From contig NW_001799621.1 in assembly GCF_000165425.1 (NCBI RefSeq), positions 124,001 to 188,000 on the forward strand: DNA of 64,000 nt. The letters are read 5' to 3'. The position numbers and the translations under genes are program-made. Positions 35,672 through 47,880 of the stretch are shown in pieces. The notes beneath the pieces are model-generated. The model ran no database searches, was not told where the DNA came from, and saw only the letters and a program-made list of their open reading frames with translations. Origin of the DNA: Paramecium tetraurelia. Its lineage: Eukaryota; Ciliophora; Oligohymenophorea; Peniculida; Parameciidae. Each line of letters begins with the position of its first letter. The stretch's first letter is position 1.

Positions 35672-36926
35672 TCAAAATAAATTGTTTTCCTCAACAAAGC
35701 ATGTAACAACTTCTATTTTGGTGGCTATGATGTTTTAGACATCCTTAATGATGGCAATTTATTTATCTCTTTCAATGGTGTTTTATTAATATTGTAATTC
35801 GTACTCCTAACATTATTGATTTCTTTATTAGTTTCCATTCTTAGCAGCATTGAATTCCTAATTATAACATAATATGATACAGCATGAGCATCCCTGCTTC
35901 TCTTGTCTTGAATATCTCTATTTCTAATAGTCTCTTATAAAGCTTCCTCATCACTTGCCTTTTCTCTGGTTAAACTTTCAATAGCATTGAAAATAGCAGC
36001 CAATATTGTGTCAGTGTCCTAAACAAGATAAATAAAAGATAATACTCTGGCATTCTTGGCTTCAGCCTCTTCTTCAGCAGAGATACTTTCCTTGATGGAA
36101 TCTCTAATGGCTTCCATTTTTTCGATTAAAGTCTAAACTGCAGTTGGTTCTAAGGTGGATGTCAATGCAACCATAGCAGTAATTGGATTTTCTTCACCAA
36201 TCTTAGCTAATTGAACTAAGGCTTCGTTGATAGCTTCTTCTTCAATGAAAGAACCAGCCTTATGAGCTGCAGCTACATCCCAAACTTAATGAAGTTTTGG
36301 TAAGATGACTTCAAAGGCTTGTACCATCTCCTTCATTTAAGTTGTTCTGGTTGAGAAATCTAAGTTGTCTTATCTTCTAATATCTCTTAAGGTATCATCT
36401 TTAGCTTAAAAGACTTTGATTTATCTAGCCTTTTCATTGATTTCAGCTTGGTAGACAGCGATGGCTTCATTCAATCTTTTAGCTTTGAATTCAGCATCCT
36501 TGATTTCATTGATTGATAAACTAATTCTTTGACTATAATTTTAAAGATCTTTTTTGCATTATGATCCAATTTAAGCTCTTTCGTTATCAGCATCGATTTG
36601 TTTACCCTTGAATAGAATACATAATTACCTCAAGATCACCTTTCAAATCATTCAATAATTTGCTAACAGCACTTAATGATTCATTTCCTCTTAATTAAAG
36701 AGCAATGGTTTAAAGAATCTTAGATCCAAGAGGATGATCTTAAATTTCTTCTAATTTTCCATAGGCTGGATCATCAGAGAGAGCTAGCTTTTTATGGCCT
36801 GATTATTATATATAATGCTGTACTTTTTTCAAAAGCTGAATGCTCTTCATCTTAGTTATGCTTCTTAGAGATAACTTGATTCGAAAGGAGACACAGAACT
36901 AATGTTACAGCTACTATGCTTTTCAT
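35672..36926 (-). CDS. Trichocyst matrix protein (TMP) precursor
   Basis: Secretory protein of the crystalline trichocyst core, made as a precursor, cut by proteases and released explosively on exocytosis. Five exons (introns 25, 22, 27, 23) give about 385 residues, the family size. Signal peptide MKSIVAVTLVLCLLSNQVIS, then the conserved block DDPAYGKLEEIQDHPLGSKI, LQTIALQLRGNESLSAVSKL and, further on, coiled-coil repeats typical of TMPs, ending IIATKIEVVTCFVEEN. The 27-base intron has no TGA, so its retention would insert nine residues rather than stop the frame. TMPs form a large multigene family in Paramecium. Confidence 0.92.
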
Positions 36927-37025
36927 TATTTTAATAAATATATCGTTTTTACTAATTTTCTTTATTAAACAAAAAATTCAATTGTCATCAAATAAAGTAA
37001 TATGAAAATGTGAATAATATGAAAA

Positions 37026-37862
37026 TCAAATATTGATAATTTAAGCATCTACCAGAGTGATCTTATTTTAAGATTTTAAAGAAGTTCTTCTCTATAAATT
37101 TATTGTAGCATTATCAAAAGTATTACATTATTTATTAGATCCGTAATTTTATTGAAAATATTTAAGAAACTTGCTTTGATTATGCAACATATCATCAATT
37201 TATAATGAATTGATAAATACATCGCTATTCTTTTAAGAATTCTTTCTTCTCAAAGGAGTAGTTCCTAATGATGAATTATAAGCAATTTATTTAACAGGAG
37301 TTGACTATATTGAATTATTTCGAGTATAGAATTTAGTCCCTAATGATTATTAATCAGAATTCTTTTTTGAGAAAATGGGATGGATTAGATTGGAATCCTG
37401 TTTGACTAATTTGAGTTTAGGTTATTTGTTAATATTGTTTAACTTATTATCCTTTTATTTGAGAATTTGGAGTTATTAACTCATTAACAATGACTATGTT
37501 ATGATTTTTTTTTGAGGAGAGGGTTAATTAATAGCAAGAATGTTTTAATCTATTCTATCTCCAACTTGATCACAATTGTCCATTCTGAAATTCTCTTTGT
37601 TTCCAAAGGTCACTAAGACTTTCTTTTAGGGAACATTGTTTTCAATAAATCCAATTTGGATTTTGTTTAGTTTGAGTTTTGGTATAACTAAATCCTCAGT
37701 AATTTAATCCATGACTTCATTACTTTTCAATTCACAATTCTGATTAGTGCTTTCTAATATGTGTAATCTGGTATTAAGATTCTTTATAACGGATTTCAGG
37801 TATTGACAGTCAACTTTGGGTCTTCACATATTAATAAAAAATTACTCTTAACAGAATGACAT
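37026..37862 (-). CDS. Hypothetical protein, 270 aa
   Basis: Unrecognised hydrophilic protein in two exons, joined by a 24-base intron after codon 5 (start MSFCQ at 37862; another 46 bases separate it from the next gene upstream). It reads QYLKSVIKNLNTRLHILEST at the N-terminus, likely a short coiled coil, then LVIPKLKLNKIQIGFIENN and a long Ser/Asn/Gln-rich region (SPQKKIITQSLLMSQQL, NSSLGTTPLRRKNSQKNSDV) that is probably disordered and could be phosphorylated. No catalytic motif, signal peptide or membrane span. Confidence 0.6.
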
Positions 37863-37908
37863 AAAATTTATTTAAATTATAAAGAGTATATGAATTTGTA
37901 AAAACAGT

Positions 37909-38846
37909 TCATTAATATATACTTGGAAACTTGATAGTCTGTGTTTTTGGTTATTTCTCTTCAAATCTATTTTTTGGAACTATTTTCATAATTCCATTTC
38001 TAACTAATGGATTTAATTATCTTTAATAATTTAAAAAATCTCACCTTTAATCAGTTTCATCATGATATCCAGGGCAGATATCGCGATAACAATTTTACTA
38101 TGTACATTCAAAGGTTTTATACATGTGAGGATGAAAGTAAAGTTCAAAGATAGAATGACAAAATGAACATTCATTGGAACAACTCTTATTTTACACCCAA
38201 TTTGAACATTATTAAGGTTAATATTGAATATCTTAAACTTTTCTGCGTTTATCACTCTCATTATGATAATAATCACAAGTTGACCTAATTAAATTATAGA
38301 TTACTAAATTATGATTAAAAAGTGAATAGGGACAAGCAATTGTTTTATAATGAAACATATAATAGTCTTAATCGTGCTGATATAGATGGATCAACTCACA
38401 TTTGATGTCCTTCTCAAAATGAGCATAAGGACAATATATACCAAAGCAACAATTTTATGGTTAAGGACAAAATAGTTTTCGATAATTGTCTTCTTAATAT
38501 AACAATTCATATTGATTATGCGCTTTACAACAACTGTAACCATGAGGACATTCTTTTTATTCTACTTTGTATGGACACAATTCTGCTTTATAATATGTGC
38601 CTGGTCTTCTTAAATCACTTTCTGAATGAATATATGGACATTATTTATGATTATGTTCACATTGTCTTTAACAAGGTCTTATTTTAAACACTGTCAAATC
38701 TAAATCAAAACTGGTGCCTTCTTCTTATGGACATCTCTTTAAACAATGTGCCTTCTATTCAAATTGACCTATTCTTTAAGATTTATACTAGATTGCTTAA
38801 TTTTTTTGTTTTCACAAGGAGGTTTAGGATTAATCATGCTCAACAT
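37909..38846 (-). CDS. CCCH zinc-finger protein, Unkempt/TZF-like
   Basis: RNA-binding protein of the plant TZF/Unkempt type with several C-x-C-x-C-x3-H fingers. Introns of 20 and 24 bases leave 297 residues. Visible fingers: the block from KIRPCQRQCEHNHKQCPYIH into YYKAELCPYKVEQKECPHGY with SCCKAHNQ, FCPQPQNCCFGIYCPYAHFE, and two more diverged ones (ACPYSLFNHN; SCSNECSFCHS ... CYRDICPGYHDE). The motif YIHSESDLRRPGTYYK matches the linker (HPGE..RRRDP..Y.Y) of plant TZF proteins. It probably binds AU-rich mRNA and regulates stability or translation in the cytoplasm. Confidence 0.85.
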
Positions 38847-39089
38847 TCCCTTGCAAATAGATGGATTATGTTTTTATTCTTAGAAATTGCTTAATGATAA
38901 ATGAGAGAACTGAGTCTCAAATTAATTAATTTTTGGAAAACGACTTGGTGTTTGCTGCCCCTTCATTATAGATTTTCCAATTTCCTGCTTATATTAATAA
39001 TAATGAATAAATTAATTCGCAAAAGCTCATTAAATACATAAGCTCTTAAAGAATAAGAGAATAAAAAACTCAAATAATATGTTCTTCAA

Positions 39090-40987
39090 ATGGAACTAAA
39101 CCCATCTCTTTATGAAACTTTAACATAAGAATAAATATTTGGTATTCTATGCATAATTCTAACTAAATCCTCCTATCATAGAACTCAATCAGAAATTGAA
39201 ATCCTTAAAAAAGCTACTATTCATATAGACTATTTTTAAAAATTGATTGAAAAAGATCAAGGCCCTTTATTATGGGAAAGGTGCCTAAGAAAAATGAGTT
39301 ATACATTCCTCTCTTATGGTTAAACATTGTTTAAAGAAGGTATTTTTTGATTCTAGTTTAAGGTGATGTTGGTACTACTTTCTATATCATTTTGTAAGGG
39401 AAAGTATCCATCCACAAACGATTAATGTTTTAAGATGAAATTTAAGATAAAGAATTAATCTAATTGTAAGTTGGATAAGCGTTTGGAGAACTAGCACTTG
39501 AAAATAATGAGCCCCGCTCAGCTTCAGTCAAAGCCATACTTCCAACTCATTTAGCAGTTCTAGAAGCTGAAGATTATATGGCTATCAAAAAAACTGTGGT
39601 AATCCTAAATAATTCAAAATAAGATTAACCAACAAAGATAAATGTACTTTGAAGAGTTTGCTAGGTTGAGTATCTTTAGAGATTGGAAATTTGCAAGTAT
39701 TAAATCCTTATTTGATGTTATTAAATAAAGCAAATATGGACTAAATCATCCAATATTTAGAGAAGGGGATCCTTCAAATGAAGTTTACTTTATATCAACT
39801 GGTTAATTTAAAGTATTATTAAGTAATCATATCATTAGGTGGTTAAGACATTAAGAATCCCTTAATTAAATGCAGACAATAATTCTTAAGATGATTTATA
39901 AAATTTGAAAGATAGGTTTGCCTATTCGAAACCAAGTCTATCGAATTCAGATAAAATAGATATGCTATATTAGAAAAAGAAGTATGGGAATCTTGTCATA
40001 AGAGATACAAAATCAATTATGACATTAAAATTTGTTGGGGCAGGTGAGATGTTTGGAGAATTAGAAATTTTAAAATAACCTGACTTATGCAGATAATTCA
40101 CTTATGTCTCAACTTTTGAATCCAACACAGTCTATTATGTATCAAAGAGAGATTTCTTAAGAGTATTATATAATGATCCTCCCTTATCTTAAAGCTTAAA
40201 TTCTTTAAACGAAGATAAACTAAAATAGGCCTTAGCACAAATTCGAGCATATGAAAAGAACTTTATAGATCAAACAGAAAAACAAATAATTCTTTAACGA
40301 GCCTAAATCAAAGAACAACTTAATCCGAAACTACTAACCGATGAAGATCTATAATCCACTGTGTTAGTAAGAAATAAAACCCATGTTTCTAAGATTAGCA
40401 GCAAAAAACAGTAAATTGATAAAAAAATTCGAGAACTTACTTTAACTTTGGAATCACCAAAAGCCGATATAAACTAGAGTACATTACTTACGTAATTATT
40501 TACATCTGAAAAGCATAGAAGATAAAGAACTGAGTTGTAAATTATGTAGGATTCTAAAAAAGGTCCTAGAAACACGAAAATATCTCTTGATTAAAGACAA
40601 AAATCTGAAATGCCAGCTTATGAATCGCCAAAATAAAATGTATATATTTGTAATGTGCTATCAAAATTGTTTTCATCTTAGCCTACAATTAAAGCTAAAA
40701 TGAACGAATAAGAGGAAAAAGCACTGAAATAATAATAAAAATTCAATTTAAAAGAAATTAAAAAAAGCACTGATTATATGTATGATAATTCTCGATAATT
40801 ATTAAAAAAATAAGTTACGGAAATCTCATAAACTAGAAGGATACACTCAACTACTTCCAGATAATAAACTAGTCCATCATCATCTAAATTTTGTTAAATG
40901 GATAAAATGTTTTCTAATTCTTTTAAATTGCATCTTCCCTTATATATGTAAAATAAATATTTTGGATTAACGCCTAAAGATTAATGA
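39090..40987 (+). CDS. Protein with two cyclic-nucleotide-binding domains
   Basis: Introns of 23, 25 and 26 bases leave 607 residues with two CNB domains and no kinase, channel or GEF domain. CNB 1 at about residues 75-165: FLSYGQTLFKEG, DVGTTFYIILQGKVSIHKRL, FGELALENNEPRSASVKAIL. The phosphate-binding cassette with PRSAS is complete, so it should bind cAMP or cGMP. CNB 2 at about 190-340 is more diverged and carries a long insert (HPIFREGDPSNEVYFISTGQ; GAGEMFGELEILKQPD). The C-terminal 250 residues are Lys/Gln/Ser-rich, probably disordered. The frame-38 internal ATG upstream is rejected because it is followed by a stop-prone frame. Confidence 0.88.
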
Positions 40988-41023
40988 ATATAATAAATAT
41001 TAATCAATGTATTTATCCCGTAA

Positions 41024-42834
41024 TCACTTTGTGAATTCAGATATTTTATTCAGTAGTTCTCGATTAATATTTCTCTAAGTTTATAAAGCTTATTCCTTAT
41101 CTGTCAAACTCTCAGCCAAAGAATTAGCCTAATATGATTATTTCATTATTACTAATTTTTACAACACCTGAATCTCTTGAGAGGTATTGCTCTTTAAAAA
41201 GTGTTTATTTGTTAATTTCAGCATATCCTGTTCATAATCACATTTCAAACTAAAATTTTTCACATCTTTACTTTTTAATTGTTGCTTCCAAATTATTTAT
41301 TGTTGTTTTCAATCTTTTTATCTCTTCCAAAGATACATTGTTATTCTATACAATTGGATTGCAGATTATAATTTCGGATTGCTTGTTTGATTGAACATCA
41401 CTCTAAAACTCTAGAAATAAAGAATTACTTCTGAAGAAATCTCTGATTTCTCTTTCTTTTAATTGAGTTCCATTTCTTATAATAAGCTTTCATACTTCTT
41501 TTTTAAACTATTTAATTCATTTTAAATTAATTCTTTCTCTTCAATGTAAAAAGTACTATTGCTTTCAAGCTTCTTTATTTCTTTCATTAATTAATCATTT
41601 ATTAGTTGCCATTACTGATTTTCCTTTATGCATTTCTCTAAATATTTATTATATATACATCATTTTGCTATTTCAAACTTTCTAACTTTTCTTTGTAAAA
41701 CATTTCTCTTATTTCGTCTTAATTTTAGTTTTAATTCTTTTTTAATTCTTCAATCTCATGCTAGTATTTTTTATTAGTATTTTCTAATAAAATTACTTAA
41801 CTCTTTAGAACTTTAATTTCTTATATATAAATTTATGTCTTTCCATCTAGTTTATCAATCTATTATTTTAAATTTAGTATTTCCTTGTCCTTATTTATTA
41901 TTACCTAACTTTATTGTGCTAACTATTTATCAATTTATTCCATCTTTTTGATATTTAAGTTGTATTATTATTATAATTCGCTCAGATTCTTTGTCAATTT
42001 TTGCTTAAAGTCTAATAATGAAGAAATCTCGTTGTCCTTTTAAGCTATCTTTTATTCTTAATCAGAGAGGATAACATACAATTACGCTGTGTCACTTAGA
42101 TGAGTCTTTTTTGATTTTAAGGTTTTGCTAAATTAAAAAATGGCATCACGAACTATATTGTTTGTTACGGCTGCCAATAATTTTATATTTTAATTAAAGA
42201 TCTCAATCTAATTGTTATTTTTCTTAATGATCTTCAATTCATATTTGTCAATATTCACAATTGTCTTATTTTAATCAGTTTTCAATATCAATCCATTTTC
42301 ATTTGCAATTAAAGTGCATATTGAAGGTAAATTAAGATCGTTAAAGGATTGATTGTCTTGTGCTTAGATATTTTCTAATTTACAATTTAATTACATCTCT
42401 CCTTCATTAAATGCTTAGTTAACCTAATTTTTTAATGTATTAATCTACTAAATCGAAAATTTTTGAATCTGCTTGTAAAAAATTTGTTTCTGCCATTAAA
42501 GGCATTCCATTATAGTCAAAATCCAAAATTGGTATGGCTTAAACCATAATTCTTAAAAGAATATTGAAGATTTTACTTGGTATCAATATCTAGTATACAA
42601 GGTTGATAAAATTATCCTGATACATCCTCTATTTCTACAAAATCTTTATCTTTTGTGATATTAAACCATTGACATCTTAAAGGAATAGATTATCCCTTAA
42701 ATTATCCTAAATTGAATCATCGTAATACCTTTGTTGAAAGAAGCTTCAATGTGTAGAAGTTCAGAATGGAGATTACCTCCCTTCAAATGAACATTGATGT
42801 AAGTCTCATCAATTATAGATTTAGAAGTTGACAT
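41024..42834 (-). CDS. Long coiled-coil protein with an Ig-like N-terminal domain
   Basis: Seven exons (introns 22, 25, 25, 23, 20, 22 bases) give 557 residues. The N-terminal 90 residues look like an Ig-like A9/AIR9-type module (GQSIPLRCQWFNITKDKDF, DVSGQFYQPCILDIDTK), a fold seen in microtubule-associated proteins, but the match is weak. Residues 90-230 hold a second globular segment (NLPSICTLIANENGLILK). From about residue 245 to the end the sequence is coiled coil (EISSLLDFKQKLTKNLSELQ; LKQILQQEMELNQKKEK style heptads). Likely cytoskeletal. It converges on the cyclic-nucleotide-binding gene with 36 bases between stops. Confidence 0.7.
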
Positions 42835-43321
42835 CTAAAGAAATTAATTTATTTTATAATTTCATTCTATATATTATCTAATTTGCAGAACTACATTAAT
42901 ATGAGTTCTGATTTTTCGCTATACCAATACAAATATTTAAACATCTATGATTGATATGAATAGATAAATATGCAGATTTTATTTTAATTATCTTGAAAAT
43001 CATTTTTAAGAGATTTCAATAAAACAATTATCCATTTTTTGATAAATAAATTATTATTTACAACAACCATCTATCATCCTCACATATAATTCAATAAATA
43101 AGTCTTCCTATTTGCCATTCCAATTGCTACTTAACAATATTTTACAAGTAATATTAGAGTTATTATATAATATTTGAAGTGAATTAATTATAAATTATTT
43201 AAATTAATTTCAATCATAAATTGTACTAAACATCTTACTCACACTAAAAGTTTTAGGTGCATTTTTATAAAATGAATATATGAACTGATTCAATCAAAGT
43301 AATAAATGTATATAATACAAA
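42835..43321. other. Intergenic, no gene seen
   Basis: About 490 bases between the divergent starts of the coiled-coil gene and the PIWI gene. AT-rich, with scattered short inverted A/T motifs, and no coding-like frame. It must hold both promoters. Confidence 0.5.
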
Positions 43322-45718
43322 ATGTTCCAAAATATTTAACTTAAAGCAAACTTCCATGAGATGAGATTGAACCCATCCAGACCAGTTTATCAATACAAAT
43401 TAGAAATTACAGATTCCTCACCTGAGAAAGTAAGTGAGGCACTAAAGAAATTTAGACCTTAACTCTAGACTTAATTGATCTTATTTATGAGCTTGAACTA
43501 AAACATTTATTCCCCAAAGCTTATCTAAGAAGCTGATAATGGATTAGTTTTAGGTTCGTTGAGTGGAAATGAGACAAATCAAGATACAGCAACTCTCAAA
43601 CTAGTAGGGAAGATTGAGAACAAAGCTGACTTAAATATCATTATCTCAAGACTTTTCAAATAAGTCATCAGAAGCTAAATGCAAATGGTTTCAGTTGGTA
43701 ACAAAGGATAGAAACTATTTTGGTCAAGCAGAGCATAGCAATTTAAAGATTAGAATTTAGAAGTAAGAAATAAATTAATCGATAGATTTGGCCAGGTGTA
43801 GAATGTATTTTTAGACCAGGAGAAGGTGGAGCTTAAAATCCAACTTTAGTCATCGATTGCGCATTCAAAATGCTTAGATATAGATCTGCCTTAGAAGAAT
43901 TGAATTAAACTAGAAATCCAGCTTGTATTCAAGATTAAATTGTGATGACTACTTACAATAAGAAGTTCTATAAGGTTGAGGCTGTTGATGTTAATCTTAA
44001 ACCAGCAAGCACATTTACTAATGAAAAAGGAGAAACTATTTCATTTGCTTAATATTATGAATAAAGATATAAAGTGAAAGTTGATGGAAATTAACCATTA
44101 ATCAGAGCAACTGTGAGGAGCAAATAAGATAAAACAGAAAAAACAATTCATTTAATCCCTTAATTATGTTAGTTAACAGGTTTAACTGATGCAATAAGAA
44201 ATGTACTTAATTTTCTAATAATCTTAGGATTTCAATGCCATGAAGAATTTAGCTGTTGTTACCAAACCAGGAGCTGACTAAAGAAATGAAGATGGCTTAA
44301 GAATTTGCTAATTAGTTAGCCAGCACTGAAATTGTTAACAAAGGATCAGGAACTAAGAGATAAATCTTCAAAGAGTGGGGAGTAGAAATTAATCCTGGAA
44401 GTATGGATGTACCTGCTAGAAGAATCCACCCAGGAAATATGTTAATGGGAAATGGGTTAAAATTAGATCTATCAAGTCCTTAAACAAATCTAGATAGATA
44501 AACTTAAACTTAAATGTTTTCAACTCCTCCTTAATAACTTATTTTGGGAATCATCTACAATAAAAAAACTGGACAATAAACTATGGATTCTTTGATGTAA
44601 AACTTTTAAGCCGCTTGTAATGACTTTAAGTTTTAAGCATTCATGGCTCCAAAGGTTTTCCCTATTGAATAGGATAGAGATGAGGATTTAGAAAGGGTTC
44701 TTGATGGCTTTTAAAAGTAAGCTGAAGCTAATAAAGCCAAAGTTGGATTCTTATTATTCCTTCTACCTGGGTAAAAAAAAAAGGCAAGATTGTATAAAAC
44801 AGCTAAGAAGATTTCAATGCAAAAGTTTGGTTGTGCATCTTAAGTGGTTGTTGAGAAAACTCTTGCCAAAAATACAAGGTCGATTGTTAATAAAATATTA
44901 ATTCAGCTAAATGCTAAAGTTGGAGGTACTCCTTGGGCAATTGATAGTTTGCCAACTACTTTTTAAAATCAACCTACTATGATTTGCGGAACCGATTGCT
45001 TTGTTAAAAGCGGAAGAAAAAACTAATTAGCTTTCTGTAGCACTGTTGATAGAAATTTAAGTAGATATTATTCTCAAGTTGTTACTTCTGGAGAATTCAG
45101 TTAGCATCTTTAACAAGTTTTCAAAGCATCACTTTTGGCCTTCAAAGAATAGAACGGAATATTTCCAAAGTTGATTATTATATATAGAGATGGGGTTGGA
45201 GATGGATAATAAGCAGTTGTTCTTGCTAATGAATTACCATAATATAAATAAGCCTTGGAAGAACTACAAATTACAGATACTAAAATTTCATTGGTTGTAT
45301 GCAATAAAAGAGTTTCAGCTAAATTCTATACTGGTGGAAATGCTAGACCTGATAATCCTTAACCAGGAACATGCGTTGATAACCCTAAAGTAGTTGAATA
45401 ATCAAATCCTAACTTTTATTTAATTTCACAAGTAACTAGGTAAGGAACTGTAACTCCTTCCTTATATAAAATAATTCATTCAGATTAAGCAGGTATATTA
45501 ATTTATTTATTCTAGGACTTGATGACGACATCAAAGTTTTGACATTCAAATTATGCTGGCTCTTCTATAATTTTACAGGCTCTATTAAAATCCCTGCTCC
45601 TGTCAGATATGCTCATTGTCTTTGCAACTTTATTGGAGATAACTATGATGACAGGGATTAAGTAAAGTTCCTCCCCTTACCAGACCTTGTTAAATAAAAA
45701 GTCCTATTTTATATTTGA
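43322..45718 (+). CDS. PIWI-clade Argonaute (Ptiwi-like) with a +1 frame break
   Basis: Small-RNA-guided slicer of the ciliate PIWI clade. In Paramecium these carry scnRNAs or siRNAs and direct DNA elimination or gene silencing. Introns of 23, 25 and 23 bases; about 775 residues. N domain: NFHEMRLNPSRPVYQYKLEI. PAZ: TTYNKKFYKVEAVD, ISFAQYYEQRYKV, LIPQLCQLTGLTDAIRN. MID: KFGCASQVVVEKTLAKNTRS, IQLNAKVGGTPWAI. PIWI: CGTDCFVKSG (Asp 1), KLIIIYRDGVGDGQ (Asp 2), PVRYAHCLCNF (His), so the catalytic DDH triad is complete. The frame slips by one base at about 44271-44285, just after PAZ: TKPGADQR... ends, while TKPELTKEMKMAQEFANQ... continues in the next frame. Either a sequence error or real damage. 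Confidence 0.9.
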
Positions 45719-45889
45719 TTTATCAGTTCATATCAATATACATAAAGTAAATCTAAAAAATTACATTTAATATTTATATCTTCAGCTTTATAAATTTTTG
45801 AAAGAATTGAAAATATTGATGATATAAAAGGTTTTGTAAACAAAGGAAAAAGCAACTTTTCATAAAGAATCTAATAATTAAGATTCTTT

Positions 45890-46420
45890 TATATTATAGG
45901 AAATAGTGATATAGATCTGTTGCATAAATAATTTTCAATAGTATTATTAGAATTAAATCGAAATAATTTAAGAATGAAAATTGATAATTTATCATTAAAA
46001 ACACCTAATAAAATATTCAATATATCTTTAAAGTAAATTCTTTCTACCAATAAATAATCCAAATTAGATCTGATTTTCATTGATTTTCAAAGCACTTACA
46101 ATACAATTATAAGGAAAAGGCTTTATGGAATCCTTAAAGAAAGGAAATACTGAGCTTAGAAGTGACTGATTTCCTAGAAAATTCATTAAATTACACATTA
46201 TAAGGACACTACCTAAAAGAATAGCAAGTACTGATTTAGTAATGGAGCTGTGTTGGGTTCTCCAATATCCCGACAACTTTTTAAGATATATCTAGACAAT
46301 TTTTATTCATGACCTTTAAAATAAAGTTGGTTAAAAGGAGTTCAAAAAATTTCTACCTAAGCAGACGATATTGTGTTGTTATTAAATATGTGCAATAATA
46401 AAAGATAGAATATTATAACA
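45890..46420 (+). mobile_element. Remnant of a LINE-type (non-LTR) reverse transcriptase
   Basis: Decayed reverse transcriptase of the non-LTR (LINE) class, directly 3' of the PIWI gene on the same strand. ISLKQILSTNKQSKLDLIFI continues into FIDFQSTYNTIIRKRLYGIL, which matches motif A of LINE enzymes (FIDF-x-KAYD-x-(I/V)-x-R-x-x-L). About 95 codons further, at 46358-46381, QADDIVLLLN is motif C (YADDIVLL). The distance fits LINE spacing. The intermediate motif B is not recognisable and the pieces lie in more than one frame, so the copy is broken and old. No endonuclease domain, poly(A) tail or target-site duplication was found. Confidence 0.55.
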
Positions 46421-46526
46421 GTTAAATTAATTACTATTATAACAATTTATTTTGTTTGTATAAATACAATAATTAATTTATTATAAAATTAAACAATTTA
46501 TTATTAGTGTAGAAATAAACTGAAGA

Positions 46527-47540
46527 TCAAATATAAATCATTTTAATGATTAAAGTTTTTTCTTGATTCCAAATTATTAAAAAGTTTTCATCTTAAGTTA
46601 ATGTAGCTTTTATCGAAGAATAATAAGAGAATTTATTAATCAATGCAGACATATCTATTTCGATTGATTTTACGAACTCTAATTTTTACTATAGATTTAA
46701 TTTCATAACTCTAATGGTGTTATTTTTTTCAATAAGCAGTACCAATTTATTTTGCAAAAACTGGCAAAAGATCAAGGAACGACTCTGAATCTAAGAAGAA
46801 ACATATTCTATGTAGTCTTAAGATTAGTTTGATTTTTTATAAACATCAAGAGAAAATTCATTAAAAAAGAGTAGTTAATTTACAAATCCCCCCCATAATT
46901 TTCCTATTCCATTTCCGAAACGCATATTCTGTATTAAAATCCAATTAATTTCTTATTATTAGGTTTATTTCTGGTAAATATAAATATAAGCTGAGCAATT
47001 ATAGCCATCATCAGCATAAATTTACAACTCATCCTCTTAAAGATTTAAACACATTGAAATCACATAATCCCTATAACCTAATTAAATTTTTTGAGTTTAT
47101 TTCCACCCTTCGATATTCTTTTCAATAAACAGGACTTAATTATCAGAACTTATAAATAGGTTGTTTTAATTTTAATTAAATAACATCTATTAACAACCAC
47201 TATATAAACGATGGCCAATCTTCTATAAAATTTTTCTTGACTTTAAACAACTAAGATTAGCAATTAGGATGTTATTTCTAATTGTTGTTAAAATTGAGTT
47301 TGAACCTTTTAAGTATTCAAGTTATTCTAGATGATCTTTGCCTTTTCTTAGCACTTTAATACTAGAAATGTGTTTTAGATAATTGTTTTTAAAGTAATAA
47401 GAATTGATGATATTCTGTTAAATTGCTAATAAAATTGTGGAATTAGAATTGAAGGCTATGTATTCTAAACTATTAAGAACATTCTAATTTGATAAGTTGT
47501 ATAATTAACAGTTGATCTTCTCTTCATTAATTTCATTCAT
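46527..47540 (-). CDS. WD40-like protein, 337 aa
   Basis: One uninterrupted frame of 338 codons, ATG at 47540 to TGA at 46527-46529. It resembles a large group of diverged ciliate WD-repeat proteins: short beta-like units ending in hydrophobic-aromatic pairs (LEYIAFNSNSTILLAIQQNI; SILTTIRNNILIANLS; LFISSDNQVLFIEKNIEGWK; YSSIKATLTQDENFLIIWNQ). True GH...WD signatures are worn, so a beta-propeller is likely but not proven. Codon use and lack of introns differ from most neighbours. No function can be assigned. Confidence 0.6.
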
Positions 47541-47880
47541 TTAAATTTTTCAATCTATTATAATATATATTAAAATTAGACTCTATTTTAAATAGCAGTT
47601 TAATTGTACAATTATTCGTTTATCTAATTTTTATATTCTTAACAAACTAAATTACCTTTTTGATTTATTAATGAAATTCAAAGAAATTTAATACTTGTTA
47701 TAAACATGACAGATAACACAATTAAAACCTTAACTATATTGAAACAATTTTCTTGACTCACTTGAAGATCAAAAATAAATTTCTAATTATTATTATGCTT
47801 AACACTTTTCTTGTAGATAATATTGGATAAGTACATAGCATTTATAATTACAGGTATAAGGTATAACCAATTGCTCCAAT
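47541..47880. other. Intergenic, no gene seen
   Basis: About 340 AT-rich bases between divergent starts. No coding-like frame, structural RNA or repeat was recognised. Confidence 0.45.

Noticed and set aside
45743-46150. Direct extension of PIWI past its stop
   Set aside because: The frame after TGA is open by chance and its only recognisable content is the LINE reverse transcriptase motif; PIWI ends normally after YAH and a short C-terminal helix.
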